From: Oscillospiraceae bacterium
GTDB lineage: Bacteria; Bacillota; Clostridia; Oscillospirales; Oscillospiraceae
NCBI GenBank assembly: GCA_015067545.1
Contig: SVMG01000012.1
Location: 1-51,504, forward strand
Length of the DNA: 51,504 nucleotides
Direction: 5' to 3'
Shown: piece by piece, positions 8,175 to 17,505 of the stretch
Numbering within the stretch: the stretch's first letter is position 1
Layout of the letters: each line of letters starts with the position of its first letter
Program-made: the position numbers and the translations under genes
The notes under the pieces: model-generated
Database searches by the model: none
Told to the model about the DNA's origin: nothing
The model's input: only the letters and a program-made list of their open reading frames with translations

Positions 8175-9329
8175 CTATCTGTTCTCGTGTTCAATGAGCT
8201 TCCAGGTGGCATCAATGAGATTCTGGAACATGGGATTTTCCATAGCCTTGATCACGAAGCTCTGCCGGGGAGAGTTGATATCCTCACCGGAGATCTGGAA
8301 CATACCGTACTGATCACACAGACTGCGCAGGCGCTCCAGCTGTGCGGGAGTGTTCCGGGTGGGCATGTAGGTCACGGACTTCACGCCCTCTTCCTTCAGA
8401 CACTCGAACACATCCTCAAGATAGTCGTCTTCAAACTTCTGCGCCTTCTTGTCGCCGGTGACACTGTCGCCCACGTCGCCAAGATACGCGTAGCACAGGA
8501 ATGCATCGATCTCGTTGCACAGCTTGACCATATCCGACAGCTTGGGGCACTCATCGGTTGCATCAATGAAGATCTGGGGCACGAATGCGCTTTTCAGAAT
8601 TCCCAAAAGATCGTACTCGTAGAAAGGATATGCCATATCCAGCATCTGATTGGTCTGCTTTTCTGACAGTGACACTCCCATGGATGCCAGTTTTTCCACC
8701 ATGGAGCGTCCTTTGCCCACCTGCTGCACCAGCTTGATGGCCAGTGCATACATCAAATGCCGCTCGGTGACACCGCCGCTTTCCTTTGCCATAGACAGGG
8801 GCAGAACATCCTTGTCGTAGTCCAGCGCAATACCGGGCAGAAGCGCGTTGATTCTTTCGATCATCTTCCGGTTGCGCTCATGACGGGCCGCCTGATAAGG
8901 ACGGAAGAACTCCGTCAAAACCTTGGTCTTATCGTGGGGCACACCCTGAATGGTCATGTAGCTGACGCCCACCTGGTCGGGGTTATTGGTACGGCGCCCC
9001 TCCAAACGGGTGCCTGCCATAGAAACGCGGGCCTCCATACCGATGGTAACAGGCATTTGTACCAGCTTTGCCGCTTCCAGGAACTCCTCAGCGCCGGAAA
9101 TGGAGTCATGGTCGATAATACCGGCGGTGCACAGTCCCTCCATCCGGGCGGCGTAAACAGCCGCGGTGGGAGAATAGGGAGAGAAAGAATAAGTAGTATG
9201 AATGTGGTTATTGATGTACTGGGGTACCATAGGCGGAAAAACCGTGGTTTTCAGCACCTCAGCCAAATTTGCAAGCCGTTCTTCCCTGGTAGGTACATTC
9301 AGCTTGTTCAAAATTGCAATATCGATCAT
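8175..9329 (-). CDS. PHP-domain metal-dependent hydrolase-like protein
   Basis: Belongs to the polymerase-and-histidinol-phosphatase (PHP) superfamily. The first metal motif is HIH (His42, His44) in NNHIHTTYSFSPY and the second is IIDHDS (Asp73-His74-Asp75); GMEARVS supplies the expected acidic residue. PHP enzymes are phosphoesterases using two or three metal ions; the substrate cannot be read from sequence. 384 aa with an extended helical middle section is longer than a histidinol phosphatase. It lies 11 bp downstream of an SDR gene on the same strand, so a sugar-phosphate or polyol context is suggested. Confidence 0.8.
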   Translation of the reverse strand: MIDIAILNKLNVPTREERLANLAEVLKTTVFPPMVPQYINNHIHTTYSFSPYSPTAAVYAARMEGLCTAGIIDHDSISGAEEFLEAAKLVQMPVTIGMEARVSMAGTRLEGRRTNNPDQVGVSYMTIQGVPHDKTKVLTEFFRPYQAARHERNRKMIERINALLPGIALDYDKDVLPLSMAKESGGVTERHLMYALAIKLVQQVGKGRSMVEKLASMGVSLSEKQTNQMLDMAYPFYEYDLLGILKSAFVPQIFIDATDECPKLSDMVKLCNEIDAFLCYAYLGDVGDSVTGDKKAQKFEDDYLEDVFECLKEEGVKSVTYMPTRNTPAQLERLRSLCDQYGMFQISGEDINSPRQSFVIKAMENPMFQNLIDATWKLIEHENR

Positions 9330-9340
9330 ATTTACGATCC

Positions 9341-10219
9341 TCAGTTCAGCATGACCTGGCCGCCGGTGACAGGAATAGCCTGGCCGGTCTCATATTTCTG
9401 CTCCACGCAGTACATGACAGCACGGGCAACATCCAGGGGCAGGCAGCCGCGGTTCATGGGCACCTTAGCCTCATAGAAACGGCGGACATCGTCCACTGTC
9501 TTTGCGCCGGGAACCTTGCCGGCTTCCAGATACTGCACGAACAGGCCGCGGACAGGATCGCTCCACAACGGGCCATCCAGGTAGTTGCCGGGGCAAATGG
9601 CATTGACCTTGATATTGTAGGCGCACAGCTCCAGCGCCCAGCTCTGAACCAAACCAATGGCACCAAACTTGGAGCCTGCATATGCAAAGTTCTTGTTAGA
9701 GCCCTCCAGGCCGGACTTGGAGGACATGGCGACGATATCGAACATGGCCTCGGGGTCTGCTTCGTGCTGAGCTTCCATAATAATAGCGGCATATTTGCAG
9801 GTAAGGAACAAACCGGTGTAATTGATAGATGTGACGAAGTCCATATCCTTCTTCTCAAAGGTAGCCAGAGGACCGGAACGGACAACACCTGCGTTGGCCA
9901 CCATCAGATCCAAGCCGCCGAACTTCTCCACAGTCTGTGCTACCAAATTTGCGACGCTCTCTTCATCGGACACATTCACAGCGATGGCACAGGCCCGCTC
10001 GCCCATCTCGGCAGCCACCTGCTCAGCCAGGGGCTGATTCATATCCGCAATCACGATGGTTGCACCCTCTTTGTACAGTTCTTCCGCAATGCCCTTGCCA
10101 AAGCCCTGTGCCGCACCGGTTACGATGGTGATTTTACCTGCCAAACGGCCCTGACCAACAGGACGGTTGTGAATGTTTGCCTTAGCGATCTGCTGCCACT
10201 TTGTCATATCTACGCTCAT
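9341..10219 (-). CDS. SDR-family oxidoreductase, sorbitol-6-phosphate dehydrogenase-like
   Basis: Classical short-chain dehydrogenase: Rossmann glycine motif TGAAQGFG (residues 34-41), NAG at about 109-111, catalytic Ser166/167, and YxxxK as Tyr180-Lys184. The C-terminal segment (GPLWSDPVRGLFVQYLEAGK and the VPGAKTVDDVRRFYE stretch) resembles sorbitol-6-phosphate 2-dehydrogenase-type SDRs, which interconvert sorbitol-6-P and fructose-6-P with NAD. The exact substrate is inferred. No PTS or sugar transporter is adjacent; its only partner is the PHP gene downstream. A 13-bp palindrome overlaps the likely promoter. Confidence 0.82.
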   Translation of the reverse strand: MSVDMTKWQQIAKANIHNRPVGQGRLAGKITIVTGAAQGFGKGIAEELYKEGATIVIADMNQPLAEQVAAEMGERACAIAVNVSDEESVANLVAQTVEKFGGLDLMVANAGVVRSGPLATFEKKDMDFVTSINYTGLFLTCKYAAIIMEAQHEADPEAMFDIVAMSSKSGLEGSNKNFAYAGSKFGAIGLVQSWALELCAYNIKVNAICPGNYLDGPLWSDPVRGLFVQYLEAGKVPGAKTVDDVRRFYEAKVPMNRGCLPLDVARAVMYCVEQKYETGQAIPVTGGQVMLN

Positions 10220-10274
10220 AAGTGTATCTCCTTACTTCCGAAATGTTTTACAGTACATCCAAAGCATTGGATAC

Positions 10275-10287
10275 GGTATAATATACC
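10275..10287. promoter_or_regulatory. Candidate operator for the SDR-PHP operon
   Basis: Perfect palindrome GGTATA-A-TATACC about 56 bp upstream of the SDR start. On the minus strand it contains a TATATT/TATTAT -10-like sequence, with TTTCTT 17 bp upstream of TATATT as a weak -35. A repressor bound here would block transcription; no regulator gene is adjacent. Confidence 0.4.
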
Positions 10288-10366
10288 ATACTTGATCCAG
10301 AAAAGAAAGTATGAATTCTTTACAATTGCAAAATTTTGAAAAGGTCGTTTTTTCTCGGAATAACAG

Positions 10367-10395
10367 TTGACTTATTATCCATGAAATGGTAGAAT
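10367..10395 (+). promoter_or_regulatory. Promoter of the ior/paaK T-box operon
   Basis: TTGACT, 17-bp spacer, TAGAAT. The predicted start lies just before the T-box stem I. Confidence 0.8.
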
Positions 10396-10401
10396 GTATG
10401 C

Positions 10402-10680
10402 ATTCATATGTATAACACGATGATGAAAACCAGTACACATCCATCGACTCTCTCAGAGAACTGCCGGTTGGTGCAAGACAGCGTGGGTCGGATGTGGAAT
10501 TCCTTTCGGAGTGGCTTTGCTGAATGAGATGTTTGTGATCTCAACAGTAGGCAAAGACGGGAATGCCCGATACAGCATGCGGCCCTGTTTGGGGCCCGTG
10601 AGGCCGCATTACGCGGTAAACTGAGGTGGTACCACAGGAATTTCTTGTCCTCTGCTTTTAAGCAGGGGACTTTTGTTTTA
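10402..10680 (+). promoter_or_regulatory. T-box leader, probable Phe specifier, upstream of ior/paaK operon
   Basis: Second tRNA-sensing leader. The stem I apical region reads AGAGAACTGCCGGTTGGTGCAA and the specifier loop lies in GTGGAATTCCTTTCGGAG. With the spacing seen in the pheST leader the specifier is TTC (Phe, 10500-10502); shifting by one gives ATT (Ile), so this is not certain. The T-box is GAGGTGGTACCACAGG (10623-10638). The terminator pairs GTCCTCTGCTT with AGCAGGGGAC (10647-10670) before TTTTGTTTTA. Uncharged tRNA should turn the operon on, as expected for biosynthesis or uptake. Confidence 0.9.
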
Positions 10681-10692
10681 GGGAGGAACGAT

Positions 10693-12330
10693 ATGATCAT
10701 TACCGATTTGCTGGAAAGAAATGCCCGGCTGTACGGTCAGGAAGTGAGCCTGGTGGAGATCAATCCATCGGAAGAGCGCGACCGGGCTGAGACCTGGTGG
10801 GAATTCAATCTGATCGAAAGTGCTGACCAGGATGCCCCCTATCGGCGGGAAATGAGCTGGAAGGATTTTGACCGCAGAGCAAACCGCTTTGCCAATTTGC
10901 TTTTGAGCCGCGGCGTAAAAAAAGGCACAAAGGTGGCCATTTTGCTGATGAACTGCCTGGAGTGGCTTCCCCTTTACTTCGGCATTCTGAAGGCAGGCTG
11001 CATTGCCGTTCCTATGAACTTCCGCTATGCCAGCGACGAGATCAAATACTGTCTGGATTTAGCCGATGTGGAAGTGCTGGTGTTCGGCCCGGAGTTTATC
11101 AGCCGGATCGACACCATTTGCAATGACATTCCCGATGTAAAGATGCTGTTCTTCGTGGGCAAGGATGCCCCGGAATATGCCGAGGATTGCATCAGCCTGA
11201 TGAGCTTCTGCTCTTCCAGTGCCCCTCCCATCGCGCTGAACGAAGACGATGATGCTGCTATCTATTTCTCTTCCGGCACAACAGGCTTCCCCAAGGCGAT
11301 TTTGCACAAGCACCGCGCCCTGTACCATTCCTGTCTGACAGAGCAAAATCACCACAGCCAGTCCCGTGAGGATGTGTTCCTGTGTATCCCTCCTTTGTAT
11401 CATACCGGCGCGAAGATGCACTGGTTTGGCTCTCTGCTGTCCGGCTCAAAGGCCGTTCTTCTGCGTGGCGTGAAGCCGGAGTGGATCCTGCGGGCTGTCA
11501 CTGAAGAGCACTGCACCATCGTATGGCTTCTGGTTCCCTGGGCACAGGATCTGCTGGATGCCATCAGCGCAGGCCGCGTTCAGCTTGACCGTTACCGTCT
11601 TGACCAATGGCGGCTGATGCACGTGGGTGCTCAGCCCGTTCCCCCCAGTCTGATCCGGCGCTGGCTGGATGTGTTCCCCCATCATCAGTATGATACCAAC
11701 TACGGCCTGTCCGAATCCATTGGCCCTGGCTGTGTCCATTTGGGTGTGGAAAATACCCATAAGGTCGGTGCCATCGGCAAACCCGGCTACGGCTGGGAGA
11801 CCCGGATCGTGGACGAACGGGGCGAAGACGTGGCAAGCGGCGAAGTGGGTGAGCTGATCGTCAAGGGTGCCGGCGTCATGGACTGCTACTACAAGAATCC
11901 GGAGGCCACCGCCGAAGTGCTCAAGGGGGAATGGCTCTTTACCGGTGATATGGCCCGCGAGGATGAAGACGGCTTTATTTACTTGGTGGACAGAAAGAAG
12001 GACGTGGTCATCTCCGGCGGTGAGAACATCTACCCCGTACAGATCGAGGACTTCCTTCGGACCTTTGATAAGATCAAGGATGTGGCTGTTATCGGCCTGC
12101 CGGATCCCCGTCTGGGTGAGATCACTGCCGCGATCATTGAACTGAAGGAAAATGTGACCTCCACAGAAGCCGAGATCAACGAATTCTGCAAGGCTCTGCC
12201 GCGCTACAAGCGCCCCAAAAAGATTTTCTTCGACACCGTGCCCCGGAATCCCACCGGCAAGATCGAAAAGCCGGTGCTGCGTGAAAAATACTGCCACGGC
12301 CGCCTGGTCGAGGTGCAGATCACGGGTTGA
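10693..12330 (+). CDS. AMP-forming acyl-CoA synthetase
   Basis: Class I adenylate-forming enzyme (ANL superfamily) that activates a carboxylic acid to its CoA thioester with ATP. Signature P-loop YFSSGTTGFPKA (about residues 210-221), the YGLSES motif, the WLFTGDMA hinge region, DRKKDVVISGGENIYP, and the C-terminal catalytic lysine in PTGKIEK. 545 aa is full length. Substrate unknown; placed first in an operon with iorAB and paaK, an aryl or branched short acid is likely. The start follows GGGAGGAACG right after the T-box terminator. Confidence 0.9.
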   Translation: MIITDLLERNARLYGQEVSLVEINPSEERDRAETWWEFNLIESADQDAPYRREMSWKDFDRRANRFANLLLSRGVKKGTKVAILLMNCLEWLPLYFGILKAGCIAVPMNFRYASDEIKYCLDLADVEVLVFGPEFISRIDTICNDIPDVKMLFFVGKDAPEYAEDCISLMSFCSSSAPPIALNEDDDAAIYFSSGTTGFPKAILHKHRALYHSCLTEQNHHSQSREDVFLCIPPLYHTGAKMHWFGSLLSGSKAVLLRGVKPEWILRAVTEEHCTIVWLLVPWAQDLLDAISAGRVQLDRYRLDQWRLMHVGAQPVPPSLIRRWLDVFPHHQYDTNYGLSESIGPGCVHLGVENTHKVGAIGKPGYGWETRIVDERGEDVASGEVGELIVKGAGVMDCYYKNPEATAEVLKGEWLFTGDMAREDEDGFIYLVDRKKDVVISGGENIYPVQIEDFLRTFDKIKDVAVIGLPDPRLGEITAAIIELKENVTSTEAEINEFCKALPRYKRPKKIFFDTVPRNPTGKIEKPVLREKYCHGRLVEVQITG

Positions 12331-12350
12331 TTCAGAAAGAAGGAATACAT

Positions 12351-13877
12351 ATGGATCTTGCCATTAAGATCATCATGCTGGTGGTTTTCTTTGGCAGCAT
12401 GATTGGAATCGGCATCTACTGCCGCAGGCACGCCACAAATGTGGATGGCTTTGTTTTGGGAGGTCGAAATGTCGGCCCCTGGCTGACCGCCTTTGCCTAC
12501 GGCACCTCCTATTTCTCCGCCGTGGTATTTGTGGGCTACGCCGGTCAGTTTGGCTGGAAATATGGCCTTGCTTCCACCTGGTCCGGCATCGGCAACGCCG
12601 TGATCGGCTCGCTCCTTGCGTGGGCCATTCTCGGCCGTCGCACCCGGGTGATGTCCCAACACTTAAAAAGTGCCACCATGCCTCAGTTTTTTGAAGGACG
12701 CTTTGACAGCAAGGCACTGAAGCTGGCCGCATCCGTTCTCATTTTCATTTTTCTGATCCCCTATACCGCATCGCTGTACAACGGCCTGAGCCGCCTGTTT
12801 GGTATGGCATTCAATATCGATTACTCCATCTGCGTCATCGCCATGGCAATTTTGACTGCCATCTATGTCATCGTCGGCGGCTACATGGCAACCGCCATCA
12901 ACGATTTTATCCAGGGCTTGATCATGCTGGTGGGTATCATCGCGGTGGTGGCTGCGATCATCATCAACCAGGGCGGTCTGACGGAAGCAGTCCAAAATCT
13001 CTCTCAGGTCACAGACCCCGCCGTTTCTACGGAACCCGGTGCATTCACTTCCCTGTTTGGCCCGGATCCTGTCAATCTGTTGGGAGTTGTTCTGCTCACC
13101 AGCCTTGGCACATGGGGACTTCCCCAGATGGTGCAGAAATTCTATGCCATCAAAAACGAGAAAGCCATCAACAAGGGCATGATCATTTCCACCATCTTCG
13201 CGCTGGTGGTGGCCGGTGGATGCTATTTCCTGGGTGGTTTTGGTCGGCTGTACGCTGACCGTCTGGACATTGCTGCAAACGGCTATGACTCCATCATCCC
13301 CACTATGCTCTCTGACCTCTCCCCCTTCCTCATCGCTGTGGTAGTGGTTTTGGTGCTGTCCGCATCCATGTCCACCTTGTCCTCTTTAGTGCTGGCTTCC
13401 AGTTCCACGCTGACGCTGGACTTCATCAAGGGCACTGTGGTAAAAAATCTCAGTGAAAAGAAGCAGCTTCTGATTATGCGGATACTTGTGGCAATTTTTA
13501 TTGTGATCTCTGTGATCATTGCCATCGTGCAGTATAATTCCAATGTGACCTTTATTGCCCAGCTCATGGGTGTCAGTTGGGGCGCACTGGCCGGTGCATT
13601 TCTGGCGCCGTTCCTGTACGGATTGTACTGGAAGCGGGTTTCCGCTGCCTCTGTTTGGGTCAGCTTTGGATTCTCCACAGTTGTTATGCTTGGCAACATG
13701 CTTACCAAGCAGCTGTTCCCGCCCATTCTCCAGTCCCCCATCAATGCAGGCGTATTCTGCATGCTGGCGGGCCTGGTTATCGTTCCCATTGTGAGCTTGT
13801 TTACCAAGCCGCCTAAAAAAGAACTGGTAGAGGAAGTATTCTCCTGCTACCGTAAATCCAAGGAGGAAGCAAAATGA
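12351..13877 (+). CDS. Sodium:solute symporter (SSS family)
   Basis: Integral membrane transporter of the SSS/SLC5 family with about 13 predicted hydrophobic helices across 508 residues. It shows the family traits: the DGFVLGGRNVGPW region after TM1, the TSYFSAVVFVGYAG helix, and the Na+-site-like SASMSTLSSLVLASSS segment. The location suggests Na+-driven uptake of the carboxylic acid activated by the neighbouring ligases; that substrate is inference. Start MDLAIK follows AGAAGGA. The stop overlaps the iorA start by four bases (ATGA), evidence of translational coupling. Confidence 0.9.
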   Translation: MDLAIKIIMLVVFFGSMIGIGIYCRRHATNVDGFVLGGRNVGPWLTAFAYGTSYFSAVVFVGYAGQFGWKYGLASTWSGIGNAVIGSLLAWAILGRRTRVMSQHLKSATMPQFFEGRFDSKALKLAASVLIFIFLIPYTASLYNGLSRLFGMAFNIDYSICVIAMAILTAIYVIVGGYMATAINDFIQGLIMLVGIIAVVAAIIINQGGLTEAVQNLSQVTDPAVSTEPGAFTSLFGPDPVNLLGVVLLTSLGTWGLPQMVQKFYAIKNEKAINKGMIISTIFALVVAGGCYFLGGFGRLYADRLDIAANGYDSIIPTMLSDLSPFLIAVVVVLVLSASMSTLSSLVLASSSTLTLDFIKGTVVKNLSEKKQLLIMRILVAIFIVISVIIAIVQYNSNVTFIAQLMGVSWGALAGAFLAPFLYGLYWKRVSAASVWVSFGFSTVVMLGNMLTKQLFPPILQSPINAGVFCMLAGLVIVPIVSLFTKPPKKELVEEVFSCYRKSKEEAK

Positions 13878-15604
13878 AACAGCTGATGCTGGGCAACGAA
13901 GCTGTTGCCCGTGGCCTGTATGAAGCCGGATGCGCCTTTGTATCCAGCTATCCCGGCACACCCAGTACCGAGATCACAGAAGCCATTGCAAAATACCAGG
14001 AAGTCTACGCAGAGTGGGCTCCCAATGAAAAAGTAGCCATGGAAGCTGCCTTCGGTGCATCCATTGCCGGCCGCCGCAGCTTCTGCGGCATGAAGCATGT
14101 GGGCCTGAATGTGGCAGCCGATCCCCTGTTCACCATTTCCTACACCGGTGTCAACGCCGGTATGGTCATCGGCGTGGCAGACGATGCGGGCATGCATTCC
14201 TCTCAGAACGAGCAGGATTCCCGTCACTATGCCATGGCTGCCAAGATCCCCATGCTGGAGCCTGCGGATTCTGCCGAGGCGTTGGCTTTTGCCAAGCTGG
14301 CTTACGAGCTGTCCGAGAAGTTTGATACGCCTGTGCTGCTGAAAATGTGCACCCGTGTTTCTCACTCCCAGAGTGTGGTGGAAACCGGCGACCGTGTGGA
14401 AGCTCTCAAGGAATATGTCAAGGACATTCCCAAGTATGTCATGATGCCCGGCAATGCCAAAAAGCGCCATCCTGTGGTGGAGGCGCGCACCCGTGCACTG
14501 GTGGAATATGCGGAAACTGCCGACATCAATCCCATAGACGCGGGCAGAAGCCACGCCATGGGCTTCATCACCTCCTCCACCTCCTATCAGTACGTGAAGG
14601 AAGTTTTCGGCGAGCAGTATCCTGTTATGAAGCTGGGAATGATCTGGCCCATGCCCGAAAAAAAGATCGTGGATTTTGCCGCTTCTGTCGAAAAACTGGT
14701 TGTAGTGGAAGAACTGGACGGCTTTATTGAGGCTCACTGCAAGAACCTGGGCATTGCCTGCGAGGGCAAGGATACCTTCTCCTGCATCGACGAGTTGAGT
14801 CAAAATAAGGTGGCTGACGCCATGGGCGCAGCTGTGGAAGCCGGCAAGGCTTTGGACACCGCCATTCCGCCCCGTCCTCCCGTGATGTGCGCCGGATGCC
14901 CCCACAGAGGCCTGTTCTACACCTTAAAGAAGAACAAGGTCACCGTCCTGGGTGATATTGGCTGCTACACATTGGGCGCTGTCGCCCCCCTGCAGGCTGT
15001 GGACACGGTCATTTGCATGGGTGCATCCGTATCCGGTATTCATGGCTTCTGCAAGTCTCAGAACGGCGCAGCGGATAACAAGACCGTTGCCGTGATCGGT
15101 GACTCCACCTTCATGCACTCCGGTATCACGGGCTTGGTGAACATGGCTTACAACGAGTCCAACGCAACCGTCATTATCGTGGACAACTCCATCACCGGCA
15201 TGACCGGTCACCAGCAAAACCCCACCACCGGCTTCAATCTGAAGGGTGATCCCTGCGCGAAGATCGATTTGGAGACATTATGCCACGCAGTTGGCATCAA
15301 GCGGGTGCGCGTGGTGGATCCTTATGATCTTGAGCAATGCGACACCGTTTTGAAGGAAGAACTGGCTGCACAGGAGCCTTCCGTCATCATCTCCCGCCGT
15401 CCCTGCGCTCTGCTGAAGTATGTAAAGCACAAAGCACCTTTGACGGTAGATACAGAGAAATGCGTAGGCTGCAAGGCCTGTATGAAGATCGGCTGTCCTG
15501 CCATCAGCATCATTGACGGCAAGGCAAAGGTGGATGCGACCCAATGCGTGGGCTGCGGCGTTTGCCAGCAGCTTTGCAAATTTGGCGCATTGACGGAGGT
15601 GTAA
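13874..15604 (+). CDS. iorA: Indolepyruvate ferredoxin oxidoreductase alpha subunit
   Basis: Large subunit of IOR, a thiamine-diphosphate iron-sulfur enzyme that reversibly converts aryl pyruvates plus CoA to arylacetyl-CoA, CO2 and reduced ferredoxin. The N-terminal pyrimidine domain has SSYPGTPSTEI and the central TPP domain contains CAGCPHRG and GDSTFMHSG. The C-terminus is a two-cluster ferredoxin: CVGCKACMKIGCP and CVGCGVCQQLCK. 576 aa is close to the family norm. Cytoplasmic, with IorB encoded immediately downstream. In this T-box controlled setting the reductive-carboxylation direction (arylacetyl-CoA to aryl pyruvate) is plausible. Confidence 0.96.
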   Translation: MKQLMLGNEAVARGLYEAGCAFVSSYPGTPSTEITEAIAKYQEVYAEWAPNEKVAMEAAFGASIAGRRSFCGMKHVGLNVAADPLFTISYTGVNAGMVIGVADDAGMHSSQNEQDSRHYAMAAKIPMLEPADSAEALAFAKLAYELSEKFDTPVLLKMCTRVSHSQSVVETGDRVEALKEYVKDIPKYVMMPGNAKKRHPVVEARTRALVEYAETADINPIDAGRSHAMGFITSSTSYQYVKEVFGEQYPVMKLGMIWPMPEKKIVDFAASVEKLVVVEELDGFIEAHCKNLGIACEGKDTFSCIDELSQNKVADAMGAAVEAGKALDTAIPPRPPVMCAGCPHRGLFYTLKKNKVTVLGDIGCYTLGAVAPLQAVDTVICMGASVSGIHGFCKSQNGAADNKTVAVIGDSTFMHSGITGLVNMAYNESNATVIIVDNSITGMTGHQQNPTTGFNLKGDPCAKIDLETLCHAVGIKRVRVVDPYDLEQCDTVLKEELAAQEPSVIISRRPCALLKYVKHKAPLTVDTEKCVGCKACMKIGCPAISIIDGKAKVDATQCVGCGVCQQLCKFGALTEV

Positions 15605-15606
15605 GC

Positions 15607-16179
15607 ATGGATACAAAAAATATTATGATCGTAGGCGTAGGTGGCCAGGGCAGTCTTTTGGCCTCCAAGCTGTTGGGCCGACTCCTCCTCAGCCGCGGCT
15701 ATGACATCAAAGTTTCTGAGGTTCACGGTATGAGTCAGCGTGGTGGCAGTGTGGTCACCTATGTCCGTTTTGGTGATAAGGTCTACTCCCCCATTATTGA
15801 CAAGGGCGAAGCGGATTTCATCGTCTCCTTTGAACTTCTGGAAGCCGCCCGGTGGACGGAATACTTAAAGCCGAATGGCAAGATCATTACCAATACCCAG
15901 CAGATCAACCCCATGCCCGTGATCATTGGCGCGGCCCAGTATCCTCAGGATCTGATCAGCAAAATGCAGTCCGCCGGTATCGATGTGGATGCTTTTGACG
16001 CACTGACTTTGGCCGAGCAGGCAGGATCTTCCAAGGCTGTCAACATCGTTCTCATGGGTCATCTGTCCAAGCACTTTGATTTCACTCTGGAGCAGTGGAT
16101 GGACGCCATCGCTGAAAGTGTTCCTGCAAAATTCCTGGAACTGAACAAAAAGGCCTTCCTGTTGGGAAGAGACGCATAA
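15607..16179 (+). CDS. iorB: Indolepyruvate ferredoxin oxidoreductase beta subunit
   Basis: Gamma-domain subunit of the 2-oxoacid:ferredoxin oxidoreductase family. It begins NIMIVGVGGQGSLLASKLLG, the standard nucleotide-fold glycine motif of IorB, followed by VHGMSQRGGSV, also diagnostic. 190 aa is normal. The ribosome binding site GGAGGTG overlaps the end of iorA, leaving a 2-bp gap, so subunits are made together. Forms the IorAB heterotetramer. Confidence 0.96.
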   Translation: MDTKNIMIVGVGGQGSLLASKLLGRLLLSRGYDIKVSEVHGMSQRGGSVVTYVRFGDKVYSPIIDKGEADFIVSFELLEAARWTEYLKPNGKIITNTQQINPMPVIIGAAQYPQDLISKMQSAGIDVDAFDALTLAEQAGSSKAVNIVLMGHLSKHFDFTLEQWMDAIAESVPAKFLELNKKAFLLGRDA

Positions 16180-16194
16180 AGGAGCGTGCACATC

Positions 16195-17493
16195 ATGGCA
16201 AATTATTATCAGCCCGAGATCGAAACTGCATCCCGGGAGCAAATCATTGCATGGCAGAATGAGCGCCTTGTCAAGCAGGTACACCATGTATGGGACAATG
16301 TCCCCTATTACCGCAAGAAGATGGAAGAAAAGGGCGTAACCCCCGATGACATTCAGAGCATCGAGGATCTTCACAAGCTCCCCTTCCTCACCAAGGACGA
16401 TCTGCGGGAAGCCTATCCCTACGGCCTCATGGGCAAGCCCCAATCCGAATGTGTCCGCATTCAATCCACCTCCGGTACTACCGGCAAGCGGGTGGTTGCA
16501 TTCTACACCCAGCATGATGTGGATCTGTGGGAGGATTGCTGCGCCCGCGCCATCGTGGCTGCAGGCGGCACAAAGGACGATGTATGCCATATTTCCTATG
16601 GTTACGGCCTGTTCACCGGCGGCCCCGGCCTCAATGGCGGCTCTCATAAAGTGGGTTGTCTGACCCTGCCCATGTCCTCCGGTAATACCGACCGGCAGCT
16701 GCAGTTTATGACCGACCTGGGTTCCACCATTTTGTGCTGCACCCCCTCCTATGCCGCTTATTTGGCAGAATCCATCTACGAGCGCGGCATCCGGGATCAG
16801 ATCAAGCTGAAAGCCGGTATTTTCGGCGCAGAAGCATGGTCTGAGGACATGCGCCATGATATTGAAAATAAGCTGGGTATCAAGGCCTATGATATTTATG
16901 GCTTGACCGAGACCTCCGGCCCGGGCGTGGCCTTTGAATGCTCCGAGCAGACCGGTATGCACATCAACGAAGACCATTTCATTGCAGAGATCATTGATCC
17001 CGAAACCGGAGAGGTACTGCCCGAGGGCAGCAAGGGCGAGCTGGTATTCACAGCCATCACCAAGGAAGCATTCCCGTTGCTTCGCTACCGCACCAAGGAT
17101 ATCTGCGTGCTAATCCGCAAGAAGTGCTCCTGCGGACGCACCCATGTGAAGATGAGTAAGCCCATGGGCCGCAGTGACGACATGCTGATCATCCGCGGCG
17201 TTAATGTCTTCCCCTCTCAGATCGAAACTGTGCTGATGCAGCAGGGTTATCCTGCCAACTATCAGATCATCGTGGATCGGGTCAACCACTCCGACACGCT
17301 GGAGGTCATGGTGGAAATGGCTCCCGAGATGTTCTCCGATTCCCTGGCTGACATTACCAAACGGGAAAAGGAACTGGTTGCTGCGCTGAAGGCAATGCTG
17401 GGCATTATGGCAAAGGTCAAGCTGGTTGCACCCAAGACCATTACCCGTAGTGAGGGCAAGGCAGTTCGTGTCATCGACAATCGTAAGATTTAA
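16195..17493 (+). CDS. paaK: Phenylacetate-CoA ligase
   Basis: AMP-forming ligase making phenylacetyl-CoA (or a related arylacetyl-CoA) from acid, ATP and CoA. PaaK features: VWDNVPYYRKKMEEKGV near the N-terminus, P-loop QSTSGTTGKR (about residues 90-99), YDIYGLTETSGPG, RTKDIC, and GRSDDMLIIRGVNVFPSQIE at the C-terminal domain border. 432 aa is typical. The ATG is chosen over a GTG nine bases upstream that lies too close to AAAGGAG. With IorAB it links free arylacetate to the aryl pyruvate. Confidence 0.94.
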   Translation: MANYYQPEIETASREQIIAWQNERLVKQVHHVWDNVPYYRKKMEEKGVTPDDIQSIEDLHKLPFLTKDDLREAYPYGLMGKPQSECVRIQSTSGTTGKRVVAFYTQHDVDLWEDCCARAIVAAGGTKDDVCHISYGYGLFTGGPGLNGGSHKVGCLTLPMSSGNTDRQLQFMTDLGSTILCCTPSYAAYLAESIYERGIRDQIKLKAGIFGAEAWSEDMRHDIENKLGIKAYDIYGLTETSGPGVAFECSEQTGMHINEDHFIAEIIDPETGEVLPEGSKGELVFTAITKEAFPLLRYRTKDICVLIRKKCSCGRTHVKMSKPMGRSDDMLIIRGVNVFPSQIETVLMQQGYPANYQIIVDRVNHSDTLEVMVEMAPEMFSDSLADITKREKELVAALKAMLGIMAKVKLVAPKTITRSEGKAVRVIDNRKI

Positions 17494-17505
17494 GGAGGTA
17501 ACGCC

